Shown here: one piece after another, positions 62,032 through 64,000 of the stretch
Layout: every line of letters begins with the position of its first letter
Numbering within the stretch: the first letter of the stretch is position 1
Source of the DNA: Cytophagaceae bacterium
Lineage (GTDB): Bacteria > Bacteroidota > Bacteroidia > Cytophagales > JAIYAX01
DNA length: 64,000 nt
NCBI GenBank assembly: GCA_027488815.1
Contig: JAIYAX010000026.1
Location: 79,812 to 143,811, forward strand
Direction: 5' to 3'
Notes under the pieces: model-generated
The model's database searches: none
The model's input: only the letters and a program-made list of their open reading frames with translations
What the model was told of the DNA's origin: nothing
Made by a program: the position numbers and the translations under genes

Positions 62032-62787
62032 ATGTTTAGCATATTTATAGTTGAAGACGAAAAGCTAGCTGCGGATAATCTCAAGCATCTTCTTGCTGAA
62101 ATCGACAGTAGCTATGAGGTAGTAGGCGTGGCCGATACCGTCAAAAAAACAGTTGAGTTTCTTCAGCAAAAGCAGCCTGATTTGCTGCTGATGGATATTC
62201 ACCTGGCAGATGACATCAGTTTTAAAGTGTTTGAGCAGGTTGAAGTAAAGTCTCCCATCATTTTTACAACAGCTTTTGATCAGTATGCCATTCAGGCCTT
62301 TAAGCACAATAGTATTGACTATTTGCTCAAGCCTATCACCAAAGAAGACTTATCGAATGCGCTGGTAAAATACCGGGAGAGAAGCGCCCCCCAGCAGGAG
62401 CAGCCCTGGCAAAAGTTGCTGGAGTACATTCAACAACCAAAAGCCGAATACAAAAAGCGCTTCCTGGTATCGACAGGCTCTAAAATCAAAACCATTTCGA
62501 TCGAAGAAGTGGCTTACTTTTTTGCGGAAGGGCGATATGTCACTTTGTTTACCCACAGTGGGCAGAAGTTCCTGATCGACCAGACCATGGAAAGCCTCCA
62601 TGATAGCCTTGACCCTGAACACTTTTACAGGATCAACCGTCAGTTTATCGTCTCCATCAAATCCATTCAGCAGATGTATGCCTGGTCAAAGAGCAGGCTT
62701 AAACTGGTATTGGAACCGGCATCACCGGAAGAGGTGATTGTAAGCATTGACCGCTCCTCGGATTTTAAGAAATGGCTCAATCGTTAA
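62032..62787 (+). CDS. LytTR family response regulator
   Basis: A 251-residue response regulator. Receiver domain: D9 (VEDE), phospho-acceptor D55 (LLLMDIHL) and Lys in YLLKPITKED. LytTR DNA-binding domain in the C-terminal ~100 residues (VSTGSKIKTISIEEVAYFFAEGRYV, then HFYRINRQFIVSIKSI). It lies 15 nt after the kinase and should receive its phosphoryl group. Target sites may be the direct repeats at 60061-60098. Confidence 0.96.
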   Translation: MFSIFIVEDEKLAADNLKHLLAEIDSSYEVVGVADTVKKTVEFLQQKQPDLLLMDIHLADDISFKVFEQVEVKSPIIFTTAFDQYAIQAFKHNSIDYLLKPITKEDLSNALVKYRERSAPQQEQPWQKLLEYIQQPKAEYKKRFLVSTGSKIKTISIEEVAYFFAEGRYVTLFTHSGQKFLIDQTMESLHDSLDPEHFYRINRQFIVSIKSIQQMYAWSKSRLKLVLEPASPEEVIVSIDRSSDFKKWLNR

Positions 62788-62803
62788 CTCCATAAACTGT
62801 TGC

Positions 62804-62811
62804 TATATTTG
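62804..62811 (+). promoter_or_regulatory. TAnnTTTG -7 box for the DUF6580 gene
   Basis: TATATTTG, a full -7 match, lies 33 nt before the ATG at 62845. TTA instead of TTG is found at the -33 position with a 17-nt spacer. Confidence 0.48.
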
Positions 62812-62844
62812 TGGCCTTGAAATTGGTTCAACCTCAAGCCTCAA

Positions 62845-63414
62845 ATGTCTCGTCAACTCATTCAAATTGCCATAGGCACACTGCTCATCGTTCTGGCAGC
62901 CGTTTTGCGAATCATTCCTCATGAGTGGAATTTCTCCCCTGTTGGAGCTATGTTCCTCTTTAGTATAGCGACCTTTCAACGAAAGTGGCTGGCCCTTTTG
63001 ATCCCTTTTGCAACACTTTGGATCAGTGATTTATATCTCATGAACACCGTGTATGCTGAAGCAGGGCAGTCATGGAAATGGGCTTATGGTCAAATGGAAT
63101 GGATGTACGCCACCTATCTGGTAATTGCAGTCGCAGGATACTTTATTTTGTCAAAGATTTCAGTGATAAGAGTAATTGGAGCCACATTGACCGCAAGTGT
63201 TTTGTTTTTTATCATCACAAATTTCATGTGTTGGCCGGGAAGCCCTTTGTACAGTCAGGATATCAGCGGATTGATCGCCTGCTACACTGCCGGAATACCA
63301 TTCTTTAGAGGAACTGTTATGGGAGACCTTATTTTTTCAACGATTTTGTTTGGCAGTCATTACCTGATTGTTCAACGTTGGATGTTCCCAATAAAACAGG
63401 CCAAGACAGTATAA
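62845..63414 (+). CDS. DUF6580 family multi-pass membrane protein
   Basis: A 189-residue protein with about five membrane helices. The N-terminal region (RIIPHEWNFSPVGAMFLFS) and later PGSPLY and IPFFRGTVMGDL match DUF6580, which is similar to the substrate-binding (S) components of ECF-type vitamin transporters. The ligand is unknown, and no energising ATPase or T component is adjacent. It follows the LytTR gene by 57 nt with its own -7 box, and ends at a bidirectional terminator. Confidence 0.85.
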   Translation: MSRQLIQIAIGTLLIVLAAVLRIIPHEWNFSPVGAMFLFSIATFQRKWLALLIPFATLWISDLYLMNTVYAEAGQSWKWAYGQMEWMYATYLVIAVAGYFILSKISVIRVIGATLTASVLFFIITNFMCWPGSPLYSQDISGLIACYTAGIPFFRGTVMGDLIFSTILFGSHYLIVQRWMFPIKQAKTV

Positions 63415-63440
63415 AAAAGGGCGCCTTGAGCGCCTTTTTT
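63413..63440. terminator. Bidirectional terminator
   Basis: GGCGC/GCGCC stem, CTTGA loop, flanked by A and T tracts between converging genes ending at 63414 and 63442. Confidence 0.85.
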
Positions 63441-63441
63441 G

Positions 63442-64000
63442 TTAATAAACTTCTGTCAGCTTTCTTAAAAGCGGCTCCCATGGGATTCCTCCTTCTTTCT
63501 CTCCTAATCGAACCATCATTAGGTTTTTCTTTGGGTACACATACACAAATTGCCCCAGATGACCATTCATGTAGTAGTCCCCGTTGGTCTCTGAGCCAAT
63601 CCACCATTGATATTGGTAATACCACACTGATCCATGGGTAGAGTCCACTATAGTTGAGGCCTTCACCCAGTCCGCAGAAACAATTTGACGGCCATCAGGA
63701 GCTCCTTCGTATAAGAATACTCTTCCAAGTCGGGCAAAATCCTCGGCAGTAGCATTGATGCAACAAAAGGTTTTTTCCATTCCATCTTTCTTTTGGTCGA
63801 TGCTCCAGCTACCTGCGCTGTTCATCCCTGCCGGATGCCACACTTTTTCCTGAAGGTAGGAGGTAATGGTTTGCGGGGCAATGGCTCGCTCCAAAACTTG
63901 CCCAAGCAACTGAGTGGTACCACTGGCGTATTTAAACTGTTTTCCCGGCTCATTTTTAAGCTTTGAGCGGAGGGCATGCTTCCTGAGATTGAGCCCATAG
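63442..64000 (-). CDS. Serine hydrolase, beta-lactamase family (5' end outside window)
   Basis: The C-terminal part of a class C beta-lactamase/penicillin-binding-protein-like hydrolase. The frame stays open to the window edge; it does not begin at the internal TTG near 63909. The part seen includes PGKQFKYASGTTQLLGQVLE, with Y-A-S in the position of the family's YxN motif, and the C-terminal third motif region GHLGQFVYVYPKKNLMMV (H-x-G type). The nucleophile SxxK lies upstream, outside the window. Substrate and cell location are unknown. Confidence 0.85.
   Translation of the reverse strand, partial: YGLNLRKHALRSKLKNEPGKQFKYASGTTQLLGQVLERAIAPQTITSYLQEKVWHPAGMNSAGSWSIDQKKDGMEKTFCCINATAEDFARLGRVFLYEGAPDGRQIVSADWVKASTIVDSTHGSVWYYQYQWWIGSETNGDYYMNGHLGQFVYVYPKKNLMMVRLGEKEGGIPWEPLLRKLTEVY

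Overview
The window reads as chromosomal DNA of a Bacteroidota bacterium, most likely order Cytophagales. Reasons: a secreted protein with a C-terminal type IX secretion sorting domain, LytS/LytTR two-component systems with TPR or beta-propeller sensors, Bacteroidota-typical families (DUF3127, DUF2911, DUF4159, bacterial acyl-CoA-binding protein), promoter-like TAnnTTTG boxes, and very few Shine-Dalgarno sequences. About 50 protein genes, one intact tRNA (Asp) and several degraded genes are visible. No CRISPR array, rRNA, transposase or prophage was seen.

Layout. 1-17.2 kb is housekeeping: an M3 peptidase (cut by the window edge), an orphan LytS-type kinase, SMC, a fatty acid desaturase, RsmE, a GT-C membrane protein, a DEAD-box helicase, acyl-CoA-binding protein and RF3. 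17.2-18.1 kb is a graveyard with palindromic repeats and a decayed alpha/beta hydrolase. 18.1-26.6 kb is a probable TetR-controlled operon: tolC, membrane-fusion protein, RND pump, DUF2147 and an unusual SDR-SRPBCC-DinB fusion. Two perfect TGAAC-N3-GTTCA sites are likely TetR operators.

26.6-35.7 kb is AT-rich accessory DNA. Its core is six tightly packed or overlapping genes (26992-33275): radical SAM/SPASM enzyme, class III aminotransferase, GT9 glycosyltransferase, a Kdo-transferase-like (GT30) enzyme, a CMP-sugar synthetase and a NeuB-type ulosonate synthase. I infer a pathway that makes a CMP-activated, possibly amino-modified ulosonic acid and attaches it to a surface glycan. This is the best candidate for an undescribed system. 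A palindromic repeat, an unrelated DUF3298-type lipoprotein gene and another GT-C glycosyltransferase follow.

35.7-49.3 kb returns to core genes: phosphosugar mutase and HppD, QueA and a J-domain protein, tRNA-Asp with a decayed duplicate beside it, and a run accA - MBL hydrolase - patatin - hutU - acyltransferase followed by trxB. 49.3-64 kb holds envelope and signalling genes: a lipoprotein, a 1563-residue T9SS cargo protein, a beta-propeller LytS kinase with its LytTR regulator, a MarR-yceI pair, a second LytS/LytTR pair preceded by a 21-bp-period direct repeat that fits a LytTR site, a DUF6580 membrane protein and the end of a serine hydrolase.
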